Source: Larix kaempferi (taxonomy: Eukaryota; Streptophyta; Pinopsida; Pinales; Pinaceae). Taken from it: a stretch of 64,000 nt of DNA. The position numbers and the translations under genes were made by a program. A model generated the notes under the pieces. The model was given only the letters and a program-made list of their open reading frames with translations, made no database searches and had not been told where the DNA came from. This document shows, piece after piece, positions 54,825-64,000 of the stretch (position 1 is its first letter; each line of letters opens with the position of its first letter). The stretch lies in NCBI GenBank assembly GCA_027924585.1, contig BSBM01000186.1, positions 434,001-498,000 on the forward strand. Reading direction: 5' to 3'.

Positions 54825-55502
54825 TGTTGATGTATATGTAACTTCGGAATGTATTTCACATATATGCATATTGTATTCCTATAGAGATGTTATTATTCCT
54901 CTATACGGAAGTGGTTGTATTCCTATAGAGATGTTATTATTCCTCTATACGGAAGTGGTTGTATTCCTATAGAGATGTTATTATTCCTCTATACGGAAGT
55001 GTCATCATTTATATTGTAAGTGTTGTAACTTATACTTGATAGGTTATTAGACCACCTTGTTGGGGTTGGCCCTGTATAAGTCATGTGGTTCGAAGGGTTA
55101 TTATACCACCCTAGTGGGGGTCGGGCATGTGGGTCAAAGGGTTATTAGACCACCCTATTGGGTGTCGGCCTAGTCGGCATTGTGTTACGTGGTTAAGTTG
55201 AGGCCGATCTAGTAAAGGTTATCAGGCAAGTCAAGTCAAGTATAAATAGAGTGCGGGAGATGCTCTATTTCATCATTATTTTCTCACAAACACTCTTTGG
55301 AGAGTGGCGCACTTGTGGAGGAGGAGAAAATGCTGCTAGGAGATGTCTATCTCTTATGCTTGGGTTGTATCATTGCTCTATCTATCTCTTAGGAAGTTAT
55401 TGGGGTTTTTCACCTTTATGGTTTACCCCAAGTAAACTCTGTGTCTCTTGTGTGCTTGCATTATTGTGTCCATGATTGATATGCTGTAGATATGCTGTAC
55501 AT
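54825..55502 (+). repeat. 3' LTR of the copia element
   Basis: Preceded by a polypurine tract (AAGAGGGAG), it starts TGTTGATG and has a TATA box (TATAAATAG) at 55241-55249. U3 and R resemble the LTR at 60606-61209. The right edge is placed at GCTGTACA (55502) but could be some tens of bases later. LINE sequence follows on the minus strand. Confidence 0.75.
54873..55001 (+). repeat. perfect 44-bp triplication in U3
   Basis: Three head-to-tail copies start at 54873, 54917 and 54961 (GTATTCCTATAGAG...ACGGAAGTG). The first two are identical and the third lacks only the last few bases. They lie about 240-370 bp upstream of the TATA box, where enhancer repeats are found in other plant copia LTRs. 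Confidence 0.9.
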
Positions 55503-55528
55503 GTTGTTCTCTTAGTTAAGATCCTAGA

Positions 55529-56809
55529 TCAGATTGAAGTAAATTTTGAAAAACTAACAATAACCCAATTAGTCCAAATCGCTGAAAAGACGAAGTTTCT
55601 GAGAACTTTAGCAAGAAAATTCCAATTAAGTCTATCATATGCTTTGGAGAGATATAGCATTAACATCATACCTAGAATTTTGTCCATCTTTAAAGAGTGG
55701 ATCATTTCATGAACCAGGATTATGCCATCCATGATTTGATGACCCTCCACGAAATTGGCTTGCTCTGGTGATATGAGGAGCGGTAGTAGAGGATGTAATC
55801 TATTAGAAATTACTTTGGTAATGATATTATAAATGGCATTGCATAAGGAAATAGATCTGAAATTCCCCAAGTCTTATGTTCATGTTTCCTTGGGAATTAG
55901 TGTGAGGAAAGTTGAATTAAGGGCTTTCAAAATCAATCCCGTCTTCTGCGAATCTTCAACAAGAGCCAGAACCTCATCTTTCAGCCAATCCCAACAAGAG
56001 TGGAAGAAGTTTGTGGTAAACCCATCCGGTCCAGGAGCTTTATCCATTGCCATCTGTTTGACCGCTGCCTCCAACTCCTCCATCCCTATGGGTTTCATTA
56101 GCAAGAGGTTGTCCTCGTCCATTATCACCTTAGGAATGTGATGCAAAACCTGGGATTGGGCCTCCCTTCTATCAATGTCAGGTTCCTCTAGGAGGTCAAC
56201 GAAAAAACCATTTAAGGTACTTTCCAAATCACCTTGGGTCTTAGTGTGGGTGCCATCATATTGTTTCAACCATACTAGGAGGTTTCCTTGACGATGTTGA
56301 ATGGTTGCTTTGTGAAAAAAATTGGTATTGCATTCCCCTTCCTGGAGCTAGTGATTCCGGGAATTTCGCTTCCAGAGGATTTCTTCCTGTTGCTCCCAAG
56401 CTGTGAACTCCTAGAGTAATTGCTTCTCTTCAGTTCTTAGCTCCACAGTGAAGCCCCAGATGAGATCTTTCTACTGAACCTCCTGCATCTTCTTTTCCAA
56501 CCAAATTTTTTCTTGGAAGATGTTCCCGAAGGAGTCTTTATTCCAAAACTTTATTTGACCTTTGAGTATCTTCAAATTTTGTTGGAATTGGTACATAAGT
56601 GTACCTTGAATGGGGCTAATATCTGACCACCACTGCTGAAGCTTCTCTGGGAAATCTTTGTGGAGCAGCCATAACTGTTCAAATCTAAACGGCCTTTGAA
56701 GGTTCTCCCCAACCCTCAACCATTCTAGGCTAACCAGCCAGTGGTCCGATCCGATAGAGGGAAGTACTACCGCTGACAACTCTCCTCCTGCCATCATGAC
56801 CGATTCCAT
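55529..56809 (-). pseudogene. LINE reverse transcriptase and preceding linker
   Basis: On the minus strand: a linker with GSDHWLVSLEWL (about 56690-56740), the pre-RT block MAMDKAPGPDGFTTNFFHSC (56000-56060), NSTFLTLIPKE (about 55885-55915), then NFRSISLCNAIYNIITKVISNRL (about 55800-55867), SPEQANFVEGH and LSKAYDRLNWNFL (about 55620-55660). These are the hallmarks of plant L1-type reverse transcriptase. The palm with the catalytic FADD box is missing because the element is broken at about 55510. Several frameshifts separate the blocks. Confidence 0.86.
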
Positions 56810-57083
56810 TGTTAAGATTCAATATGCTAAGACAGAAAATATCAACATTGCATTTCATTTCACAACAATAGCATATATAGGATTACTGAAGAAACTACCC
56901 TTTAACCCACATAACACATACAGGGCTGATCCCCACTAGGGAAGTCTAATAACCCAAGTTACCACATTCCGACGGAGGAATAAACATCTCCAGATATACA
57001 ATAAGATCTCCACATACGAATGAAACATCTTCGGAATAATAAAGTACAAATATAATATTCTTTGAAGTTACAATATTTCAACA
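56810..57083 (-). repeat. 3' LTR of the minus-strand copia, internally deleted
   Basis: It matches both ends of the 5' LTR but lacks about 330 bp, including the TATA region (breakpoint near 56896). It is followed by the polypurine tract AAGGGGGAG on the minus strand (57084-57092). Confidence 0.85.
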
Positions 57084-57289
57084 CTCCCCCTTAATGAGAA
57101 GGATATTATAACAGCATCTGCACAAGCAAGGAGTCATCAACATCATACATGATACATCTATAAATCATTGAAATCTTTCTCAACATCATCAGTAACTCAA
57201 GCAGTTACTGGAACATCTTCAATACTAGAACATCAACATCTTCAGTACTGAGTCTTTATCTTCTACAGCACTCGAACAGCTACAACAAC

Positions 57290-57625
57290 ATCAACATCTG
57301 GATCCTCACGATCATCAGCATCGTCATCACACGATCATCAACATCGTCATCATACGATCATCAGCATTGTCATTACACGATTATCAACATCGTCATCTAG
57401 ACCATCATGATCAACAACATCGTCATCTAGACCATCACGATCAGCAGCATCATCATCTAGATCATCAATATTAGTATCCACACCAATACAAGTATACACA
57501 TCATCAATACAAGTATCCTCATCAATACAAGTATACATATCATCAATACAAGTATCCTCATCAATACATATCATCAATATCAATACAAGTATCCTCATCA
57601 ATACAAGTATCCTCATCAGTCAAGT
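57290..57625. repeat. ATC/GAT-rich microsatellite-like field
   Basis: Imperfect repeats of CGATCATCAACATCGTCATC (about 57305-57450) grade into AATACAAGTATCCTCATC repeats (about 57480-57615). It encodes a fortuitous minus-strand frame at 57350-57616. It lies between the copia pol remnant and the 3' LTR. Confidence 0.75.
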
Positions 57626-57773
57626 ATACACAATAGCTGCATACTCTGCAATACACATGATCCTTCCTTTCGGAATTACGGGATCAATCTTATCACAATC
57701 ATGTTTAAGACTATCCTTCCTTTCGGAATTACGGGATTTACAGTCTAAGGATGATTAATCCACACCATTCATT

Positions 57774-58262
57774 TAGGGCTATGTCCAAGGATGATTTAAT
57801 CCCCACCGTACATTTAGGACTATGTCCAAGGATGATTTAATCCCCACCGTACATTTAGGACTATGTCCAAGGATGATTTAATCCCCACCGTACATTTAGG
57901 ACTATGTCCAAGGATGACTTAATCCCCACCGTACATTTAGGACTATGTCCAAGGATGACTTAATCCCCACCGTACATTTAGGACTATGTCCAAGGATGAC
58001 TTAATCGCCACCGTACATTTAGGACTATATCCAAGGATGAATTAATCCCCACCGTACATTTAGGACTACGTCCAAGGATGACTTAATCCCCACCGTACAT
58101 TTAGGACTATGTCCAAGGATGACTTAATCCCCACCGTACATTTTGGACTATGTCCAAGGATGACTTAATCCCCACCGTACATTTAGGACTATGTCCAAGG
58201 ATGACTTAATCCCCACCGTACATTTAGGACTATGTCCAAGGGTGAATTAATCCTCACATGTC
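57774..58262. repeat. 41-bp tandem repeat, 12 copies
   Basis: Copies with ATGTCCAAGGATGA start at 57781, 57822, 57863, 57904, 57945, 57986, 58027, 58068, 58109, 58150, 58191 and 58232. The period is exactly 41 bp with few substitutions. A related longer-period field (about 100 bp, CCAC(T)TGTCC...AAGGACTTCATTCT) follows at 58255-58510. Confidence 0.93.
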
Positions 58263-58529
58263 CATCAAGGACTTCATTCTTGAAGACCATACGTCTACGG
58301 ATCAATTCAAGGGACCAAAGTCCAGGGACGATACAATCCCCACTTGTCCACTAAGGACTTCATTCTTGGAGACCATACGTCTATGGATAAATTCAAGGGA
58401 CGGAAGTCCGGGGATGATACAATCCCCACTTGTCCACTAAGGACTTCATTCTCGGAGACATATGTCTACGGATACTTTCAGAACATGTGTTCAAGGATGA
58501 TGCAATCCCCTCGTCAACTTAGGCCTTGT

Positions 58530-59610
58530 TTAAGGACCATCCACCAACCTCTCTGTCGGCATCACCAATATAGGTATCCACATCATCGACCTCATTGTCG
58601 ATGCAAGCAATCTCATCATAAGTGACCACATCACTCCCCCTCTCGAGGAGGGTCCTACCAAACTTGAGGTAGAGGTTTGGTTAGTACATCGACAACTTGT
58701 TACAAATTCAAACTTTATAGTTCCTTTCTGCGCCATATCATGGAACACTGGATTCTCTTCCATCTTGATACAACTCTGTTTGTCACATAGGATCACAGTT
58801 GGGTCTATCTCTAAGTCAAACAATCCAGAAGACATACTGCTTCACAACTAGCAAAACAACCAGCCATATATTCCGCTTGTGCTGAGAGTCACACTAGACT
58901 GCTTCCAGCTAAACCATGAGATCATGGCTGATCCCAGACAATAACATCCTCTCGATGTGTTCTTCCTGTCTAATACACTTTCTGCCCAATCAACATCTGT
59001 GTAGCCATCTGAAGTCGTGATCTCCAAGATAGCATAGATCAAAGTCTATTGTATCCTTTAGGTACCTCATCACATGTTATGTAACTATCAGGTGAACACA
59101 TCTAGTTTCCACTAGATACTGACTCAAGGTGTTCACAGCAAAGCATATATCTGACCTAGTATTTGTTAGATACATCAATGACCCAATAATTTGTCTGTAC
59201 AGAGTTATATACACTAACTCTGATGAGTCATTCGCTAACAGCTTCAAGTTGGAATCCATGAGAGTGGCCATTCCAACATATCAAGTCCTTTTAATATTTC
59301 TCGGCATACTTTCCCTGGTTGAGAAAGATTCCTTCTGATCCTTTCCATACTTCCAGACCTAGGAAGTAATGCATCAATCTGAGATATTTCATTTTCATTT
59401 TTGCAGCCATCTATCTGTGCCATCTCTCGTCAGATGGGTCTATTGATATGAGCCTCAACATCATTCGAACTTTGTGGTGAGTTCCTTCTTGCATCCATGT
59501 CATCTGTGTATAGAAACCATATTCAATCTTGTAGCAAAGGTTGAGATCCACATCACCCATGGTGATCACTATCGATCCTGGGTACCTGAACATAACTTTC
59601 TTCAATTACA
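58530..59610 (-). pseudogene. copia reverse transcriptase/RNase H remnant
   Basis: Minus-strand pieces read LMDSNLKLL and IIGSLMYLTNTRSDICFAVN (59077-59271), TDVDWAESVLDRKNTS (58848-59042) and LCDKQSCIKMEENPVFHD (58740-58800). These are the C-terminal reverse transcriptase/RNase H blocks seen intact at 52560-53200. They are split by frameshifts. The catalytic YVDD part of reverse transcriptase is not recognisable. Confidence 0.8.
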
Positions 59611-59783
59611 TTATTAAGATAATGGTCTTATCTAGCCACTTGGAGCAAACATCTCATCATTATTCTCTTCCTCTTTCTAAGAGAATCTTCTAGCCACGAG
59701 CCTTCTATAGTGTGTTTGATTTTTAAATCCTTTTGTTGAACATCCATCGCTTGTTCAGTGTTCATCATTCGTCATGATCTTTC

Positions 59784-60206
59784 CTACAAATCAAAATTAA
59801 GTACATGATTAGTAATACTTTATAATCATCCAATCATATTGATATGATAACCAATTATGCATACAGACATCATTTACATAGTTATGCAACTATCTTGACC
59901 AATACTTTGGCACAACACTTTTCCATATCCTGTATGCATACAGTGGCTATCTAGATGCCTTCCATCTCTACCAGAACATACTATTGAGAGTGTGCACAAC
60001 TCTCAGCATGTCAACAAAGAGGTTTCATTATAGACAAGCAACAATGGAATGTTTTTCCAATTTACCAATCATATGCATATTAGTAGTATACTGTTCAATG
60101 CTATATGAATGTTTACACTCAGCATCATATATTCTAGGAATACAAATATGTATACAACTATTACAAGCAATATCATTTACTATTTCAATTAACAACTCAA
60201 ATACTT
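59784..60206 (-). other. intron-like block of the minus-strand copia
   Basis: It is homologous to 51326-51743: both share GATAAGTATTTGA at the 5' edge and TTTGTAG/GAAAGATCAT at the 3' edge, with recognisable similarity throughout (GAACAGTATACTACTAATATGC; AATGAAACCTCTTTG). It lies between a short integrase scrap and the reverse transcriptase remnant. Confidence 0.55.
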
Positions 60207-60593
60207 ATCTTTTATGTTTGTGTGGTTGTTTCTCGCTTGATCTTCTATATGTCTTTTGAACTTCTATTCATTCTGTACCACTGTGCATGCCCAAGTTATG
60301 ACCTTTTTTCCTACGTCACCTGATTTTGACTGAGATTTGGAAGAGGCAGAAACCCTAACTTGTACTGATCATAACTCACAAAGTACAACGAATCTGAGGG
60401 TGTCCTTTGGACACAAGGTACCTGGGGATGTTATCTACGACCTATAAAGGTTTTAGATCCTGAACCTTTGCCAAAATGGATTTATAGCAAAAGTTCCACG
60501 ATGACTGGGTTTTGCTATACAAAACCCAAACCTTGAAATTGTCGCAAGTGAAGCAAGTGTTGTAAGTTCCATACATTGCCTTCCTTCAAGTTA

Positions 60594-60605
60594 GCTCTGA
60601 TACCA
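60594..60605 (-). promoter_or_regulatory. primer-binding site, initiator-Met tRNA type
   Basis: The minus strand reads TGGTATCAGAGC directly inside the LTR at 60606, identical to the classical copia site. Confidence 0.92.
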
Positions 60606-61209
60606 TGTTAATATTTAATATGCTAAGACAAAATATCAGCATTGCATTTCATTTCACAATAATAGCATATATAGGATTACTGAAGAAACAACAAGCACAA
60701 CATAAACACAAGAGACACAGATTTATCCTGGGAAACCCTCATGGGGTAGAAAACCCAGCAAAGCTTCCTCAATATATATTATCAACAAATAAAAAGATGT
60801 AAACCAAAGACATGAGTTCCTCCTCCACCATAACACACCTCTCCTTCACAAGTGCGCTACATTTTGAGTGAAGGAAGTGTGTGTATATTGAGGAACACAC
60901 CTCCTCTATTTATACACATCTCCGACTTGTACTTTATATTAACTAGGTTGGCCCCAACTTTACCACTGCGTTAAACACCCCACTGCAACTGACTGGGCCG
61001 ACCCCTCTAGGGTGGTCTAACAACCCTTTGACCCACATAAGACATACAGGGCCGACCCCCACTAGGGAAGTCTAATAACCCAAGTTACCACATTCTGACG
61101 GAGGAGTAAACATCTCCGGATATACAATAAGATCTCCACGGAGGAATGAAACATCTCCGAAATAATAAAGTACAAATATAATATTCTTTGAAGTTACAAT
61201 ATTTCAACA
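60606..61209 (-). repeat. 5' LTR of the minus-strand copia (604 bp)
   Basis: It has TG...CA ends and a TATA box (TATAAATAG, minus strand) at 60906-60914. It contains the short blocks (GGTCGGCCC, TTAGACCACCCTA) that are shared, in rearranged number, with the LTR at 54825-55502. Confidence 0.9.
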
Positions 61210-61633
61210 TCCGTGACCATAAAGCGGTCTAGACGATAAGCAATGCTTATGTCCCACTTTCTCTTATTATTCGAAGTGAAAATACTGTTGGTCATTCTAA
61301 TATCGACCAATTCCAGCATGTCAATAGCTTCCTTAAAGTGCTCATTTATGGGATTCAACTATCGAATTCCTCCTTTTTTTTCATCAAGTATTCTGATCAG
61401 ATTGAAGTCCCGTACGAGGATCCAAGGGGCTGATCCCACCACCTCTTTCATGGATAGCAAGGAATTCAGGAAGTTGGGTTTCAGGATGGTTGATGAGGGA
61501 CCATAAACATTAGAGATGAAACCCCTGGTTTTGGTCCCCAGGACTCAAAATGGGGATGAGAGGGATAAGCAAGAGGAAAAGAATCCTGTTAGAGTGACCT
61601 CTCTCGAGTTCCAAAGAATTCTCATTCTCCTCA
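61210..61633 (-). pseudogene. LINE endonuclease fragment
   Basis: Minus-strand codons read ISNVYGPSS (about 61498-61525), SAPWILVRDFNLIR (about 61390-61435) and SIAYRLDRFMVT (61210-61245). That is the endonuclease segment that precedes the GSDHW region at 56740. One or two stops are present. It joins in frame to the left part when the copia insertion is removed. Confidence 0.82.
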
Positions 61634-63400
61634 TGTAATGTCCCCATTCAAATAATTGCATAGCAGACAATCCCATCAATCCTACCAAGTTCCCTAGGTT
61701 GAATGGGTACATTTGGAATTGTAATAAGGGAGAAAATGAATGATGTTTATACACTATGATAGTTCAAGTATTTTATAAGTAGGTTGAATCAATAAATCCA
61801 AGAGAAATTATAGGTGGAAAATGGTTTTGAAGACATATGGAGGATGTAGGGCCCACACTAGCTTGGTTTTTCACTACCACATGGCATATCTCTCTTGCCA
61901 TTTCGAATCCATGGGAAGGAAAGCATTATGGAGTGAGTTGGTAAGTCATACATATGGAATTGAGCATCTTAGGTCGAAATGGGATGGAATGGTAACCTCC
62001 ATGGGAGAGGAAAAGTCAAATTGGAAGCTTGTGGACACTTGGGCTAGATTCCCTAGCTCTATGACAACAATGATGAAGCATCTATGACATTTATGAAAAA
62101 ATTCAGATCTGACTTCTGACATCTGAACATTATGACATGTCAGCCCCAAAAATAGGCTCAAGCAAGGCACTCATGGGTGTTGGAGAAGCCCAAGAGACCC
62201 CTACTCGAATTAGGATGTGATGGAAGGTTGGGAATGAGGAGACAAGTGGAAAATGTCGAATATTTCCTAAGTGGAAATATCTACAAGCTAATGGGAGGAA
62301 TTCAAACCATAGGAGGCTAATGTTGGTTATAAAATTTAGAAATCAAGTATGAGAATAGCTTTTGATGATTTGAGAAAAAATGCATTTGTGAAGAGAAAGC
62401 TTGTGGATGACTAGTTTCTTGCCTTAGCCAATTTCGAGGGTCAAAGATTCCCATCCAAGTTGGTGTTTAGAGAGGCCACTTAGGTATTTCATGGAGCTTT
62501 AATGGAGTTTTATTTGCAGGAATCAACTACAAGGCATCTCGTGGTTTGTTTTAGTGGAGCACCATCTCTCAACCATTTCCAGTTTTGAAGACATATTCTC
62601 GCTCCTTGAGGGAGGATGTTTTTGGTGAGATATTATACTTCTTCGGAGAGCTTGTCATGATGTATTTATGATTGTAATAATAATTATATACTCTATTCTT
62701 CATATTCAGCAAGTCTCAGGTCGAAATACCAAGTGGTTGTATGTAAAAATGAAGATTAATGAGCAAACAATGTCCATTTCCCCACTACATTGATGTATGC
62801 CCTTATAAAGATGATGATTTCGAATAAATGAATGTTTCTATAATATATTTGTGATGAATTTACTTCCATTGATGTGTATTACAAGTTTCATATTCAGTAC
62901 TTGAGCATTTGAAGTCATTATACTCAGTTTATTTGCATTTGAAGAAGATTTGGTGCCATTTCCCCAAGGGTCGAATTAGTGGTTTTTGTTGTTGATTTGG
63001 AGAGGTTTGGAATAGAATTAATAACTAATGAATGGTGCATTTTGGACCTTAATAAAATCCTTGAGACATCCCCTACCTATGTTCAGAAATTCAAGTGGGT
63101 TGGGAGGCATTTGGGAAGCCATTTTCAGTACTTACTCCAGGGGAATTTGAACCCCAATTTACTAGTAAAATTGCATACTTGGTCCAAAATCTTAAGAGAG
63201 TTTGCAGAGGTATTTTGGCGGCCATATATAATCCCTGAACATCATATTCAAGTCCTAATGTCATTCACATACCTTATTAGAATATTTGGGATCATTTGGG
63301 GCAAAATTGGGACCTAGGCATCAAAACTAGTCAAGGGTCGAAATTGGAAAAAAAGTAAAAAATTGGGCATTTTTATAAAAATTGAAAAGGGGACATTACA
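61634..63400 (+). repeat. 5' LTR of a gypsy element, 1767 bp
   Basis: It begins TGTAATGTCCCC and ends with the exact complement GGGGACATTACA, giving 12-bp perfect inverted ends inside TG...CA. A TATA-like TTATAAAAT lies at about 62325. A degenerate initiator-Met primer site (TAATATCATAGC) follows at about 63403-63414, and gag starts soon after. The LTR interrupts the minus-strand LINE at its left edge. Confidence 0.8.
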
Positions 63401-63430
63401 AGTAATATCATAGCATGTTCTTGGCACTTG

Positions 63431-64000
63431 ATGGTCTTAAAAAGAAGTCAAAATAATAAACCACCACCCTTTGAACCAGTAGTTGAAGAGGTTTTTGTTG
63501 AAGAAGAGGTAGTAGAAGAAGAAGAGTCTTTTGTTAAAACCATGGGTAGAGAGGAGGATGAAAAATTAAGACATAAGGAGGAACTTGTTGCAGCCTTCAA
63601 ACCTTGTTTTGATGGAATTTCCATAGGTATGCAAAATATGAGTAGGCAATTGATGAAAGGATTGGAATTGTTGGGTAGCCAACTTGCAAGCAAAGGAATG
63701 GGAGATAACAGTGGTTCACACTCAGGAGAAAAGAAGAACATGGGTGAACATATTTTCTCAAGTACAGGACCTCATAATAGACCTGATTTATTTCAAAGCA
63801 CACAAAGGCATACTACACCTACATTCCTCACACCCAAAGAAGATCCTGATATTGAGGTGGATTATAGTAAACTAGCAAACTAATGGAATGCATTGAGTGA
63901 AGAATGTAAAAGAGGTCTACCATTTAGTCCATACATTGATGCTGTATATAGAATGAAAAGGAAGGAGGACAATAGGTGTCCATTACAAAACAAAGAATTA
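63431..64000 (+). pseudogene. start of a gypsy gag, cut by the window edge
   Basis: The first ATG after the LTR is at 63431 (MVLKRSQNNK). A strongly acidic stretch (VVEEVFVEEEVVEEEE) is followed by a hydrophilic region with MSRQLMKGLELLGSQL. A single TAA at 63881 is followed, in the same frame, by NALSEECKRGLPFSPYIDAVYR, so this looks like one nonsense mutation in an otherwise continuous gag. The conserved Gag core is beyond the window, so assignment rests on position after the LTR. Confidence 0.55.

Larger units (their letters stand above)
49071..55502 (+). mobile_element. copia element lacking its 5' LTR
   Basis: 49083-49300 matches the leader found just inside the 5' LTR of the copia at 56810-61209 (reverse complement of about 60290-60530). 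A long non-coding interior, a stub of integrase, an intron-like block, reverse transcriptase/RNase H, tandem-repeat fields and a 3' LTR follow. The 5' LTR and primer-binding site are missing because of the fusion at 49069-49083. Gag, protease and most of integrase are absent. Confidence 0.8.
56810..61209 (-). mobile_element. minus-strand copia element inserted in the LINE
   Basis: LTRs at 56810-57083 (3') and 60606-61209 (5'), with an initiator-Met primer-binding site at 60594-60605. The flanks are TCCAT (56805-56809) and TCCGT (61210-61214), a target duplication with one mismatch. Only a decayed reverse transcriptase/RNase H remains, with a large tandem-repeat field before the 3' LTR. The element shares its leader, intron-like block and pol remnants with the copia at 49071-55502. 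Confidence 0.88.
55503..61633 (-). mobile_element. minus-strand LINE split by a copia element
   Basis: Minus-strand reverse transcriptase (55529-56269) and linker (56471-56809) lie left of a copia insertion; the endonuclease lies right of it (61210-61590). Reading across the insertion with one target copy removed keeps a single frame. The left end is cut by a copia LTR and the right end by a gypsy LTR, so neither LINE terminus is present. Confidence 0.87.

Noticed and set aside
57350-57616. Minus-strand frame encoding repeated acidic residues
   Set aside because: It is a translation of the ATC/GAT microsatellite-like repeats.
57774-58262. Regular 41-bp repeat resembling a CRISPR-like array
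   Set aside because: The units are directly adjacent with no unique spacers, and the field lies inside a plant copia element, so it is a simple tandem repeat.
1-64000. Functional tRNA or rRNA genes
   Set aside because: I saw no complete cloverleaf or rRNA-like stretch by reading; tRNA-like words are primer-binding sites or the weak SINE-like head at 8530-8590.

Overview
The window is a stretch of a large, transposon-saturated land-plant nuclear genome. It holds no ribosomal RNA, no convincing tRNA gene and no host gene that I can name. Almost everything recognisable is Ty1/copia, Ty3/gypsy or LINE sequence, much of it nested. The very long LTRs, the Tat/Athila-style gypsy elements and the slow nonsense-dominated decay fit a gymnosperm-sized genome, but the species assignment is inference.

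Layout. 1-4511: minus-strand copia element running off the left edge, 5' LTR at 3921-4511. 4512-9935: remnants of other LTRs, a 195-bp tandem duplication and no clear gene. 9936-26300: a plus-strand copia polyprotein split by a small inverted-repeat DNA element (12013-26106), itself split by a young 13.2-kb minus-strand gypsy element (12468-25712) with 4.5-kb LTRs. That gypsy element carries one long intact frame: Gag and protease joined to an integrase C-terminal tail, with no reverse transcriptase, RNase H or integrase core. 26300-29265: unassigned. 29266-30679: end and 3' LTR of another copia. 30680-35600: plus-strand LINE, decayed and interrupted. 35600-38200: a second LINE scrap, then unassigned sequence with small tandem duplications.

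38220-49070: an old plus-strand Tat-like gypsy element. A roughly 1060-codon accessory coding region (39230-42413) has its own TATA box and a canonical intron in its leader. It lies upstream of what looks like the LTR end and primer-binding site (43334/43340), so it may sit inside a giant LTR. Gag, protease, an RNase H placed before reverse transcriptase, reverse transcriptase, a second weak RNase H and integrase follow. At 49069-49083 this element is fused, at a short shared sequence, to the leader of a copia element (49071 to about 55502) that lacks its 5' LTR.

55510-61633: a minus-strand LINE split by a minus-strand copia element (56810-61209) related to the preceding one. 61634-64000: the 5' LTR and start of gag of one more plus-strand gypsy element, cut by the window edge.

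How the parts relate. The elements do not form a pathway; they record successive insertions. The youngest event is the gypsy element at 12468-25712, whose two LTRs differ by only about five substitutions and one 1-bp indel. It must have been moved by enzymes supplied from elsewhere. The two related copia elements (49071-55502 and 56810-61209) share an odd internal structure, suggesting a subfamily that also depended on a helper.
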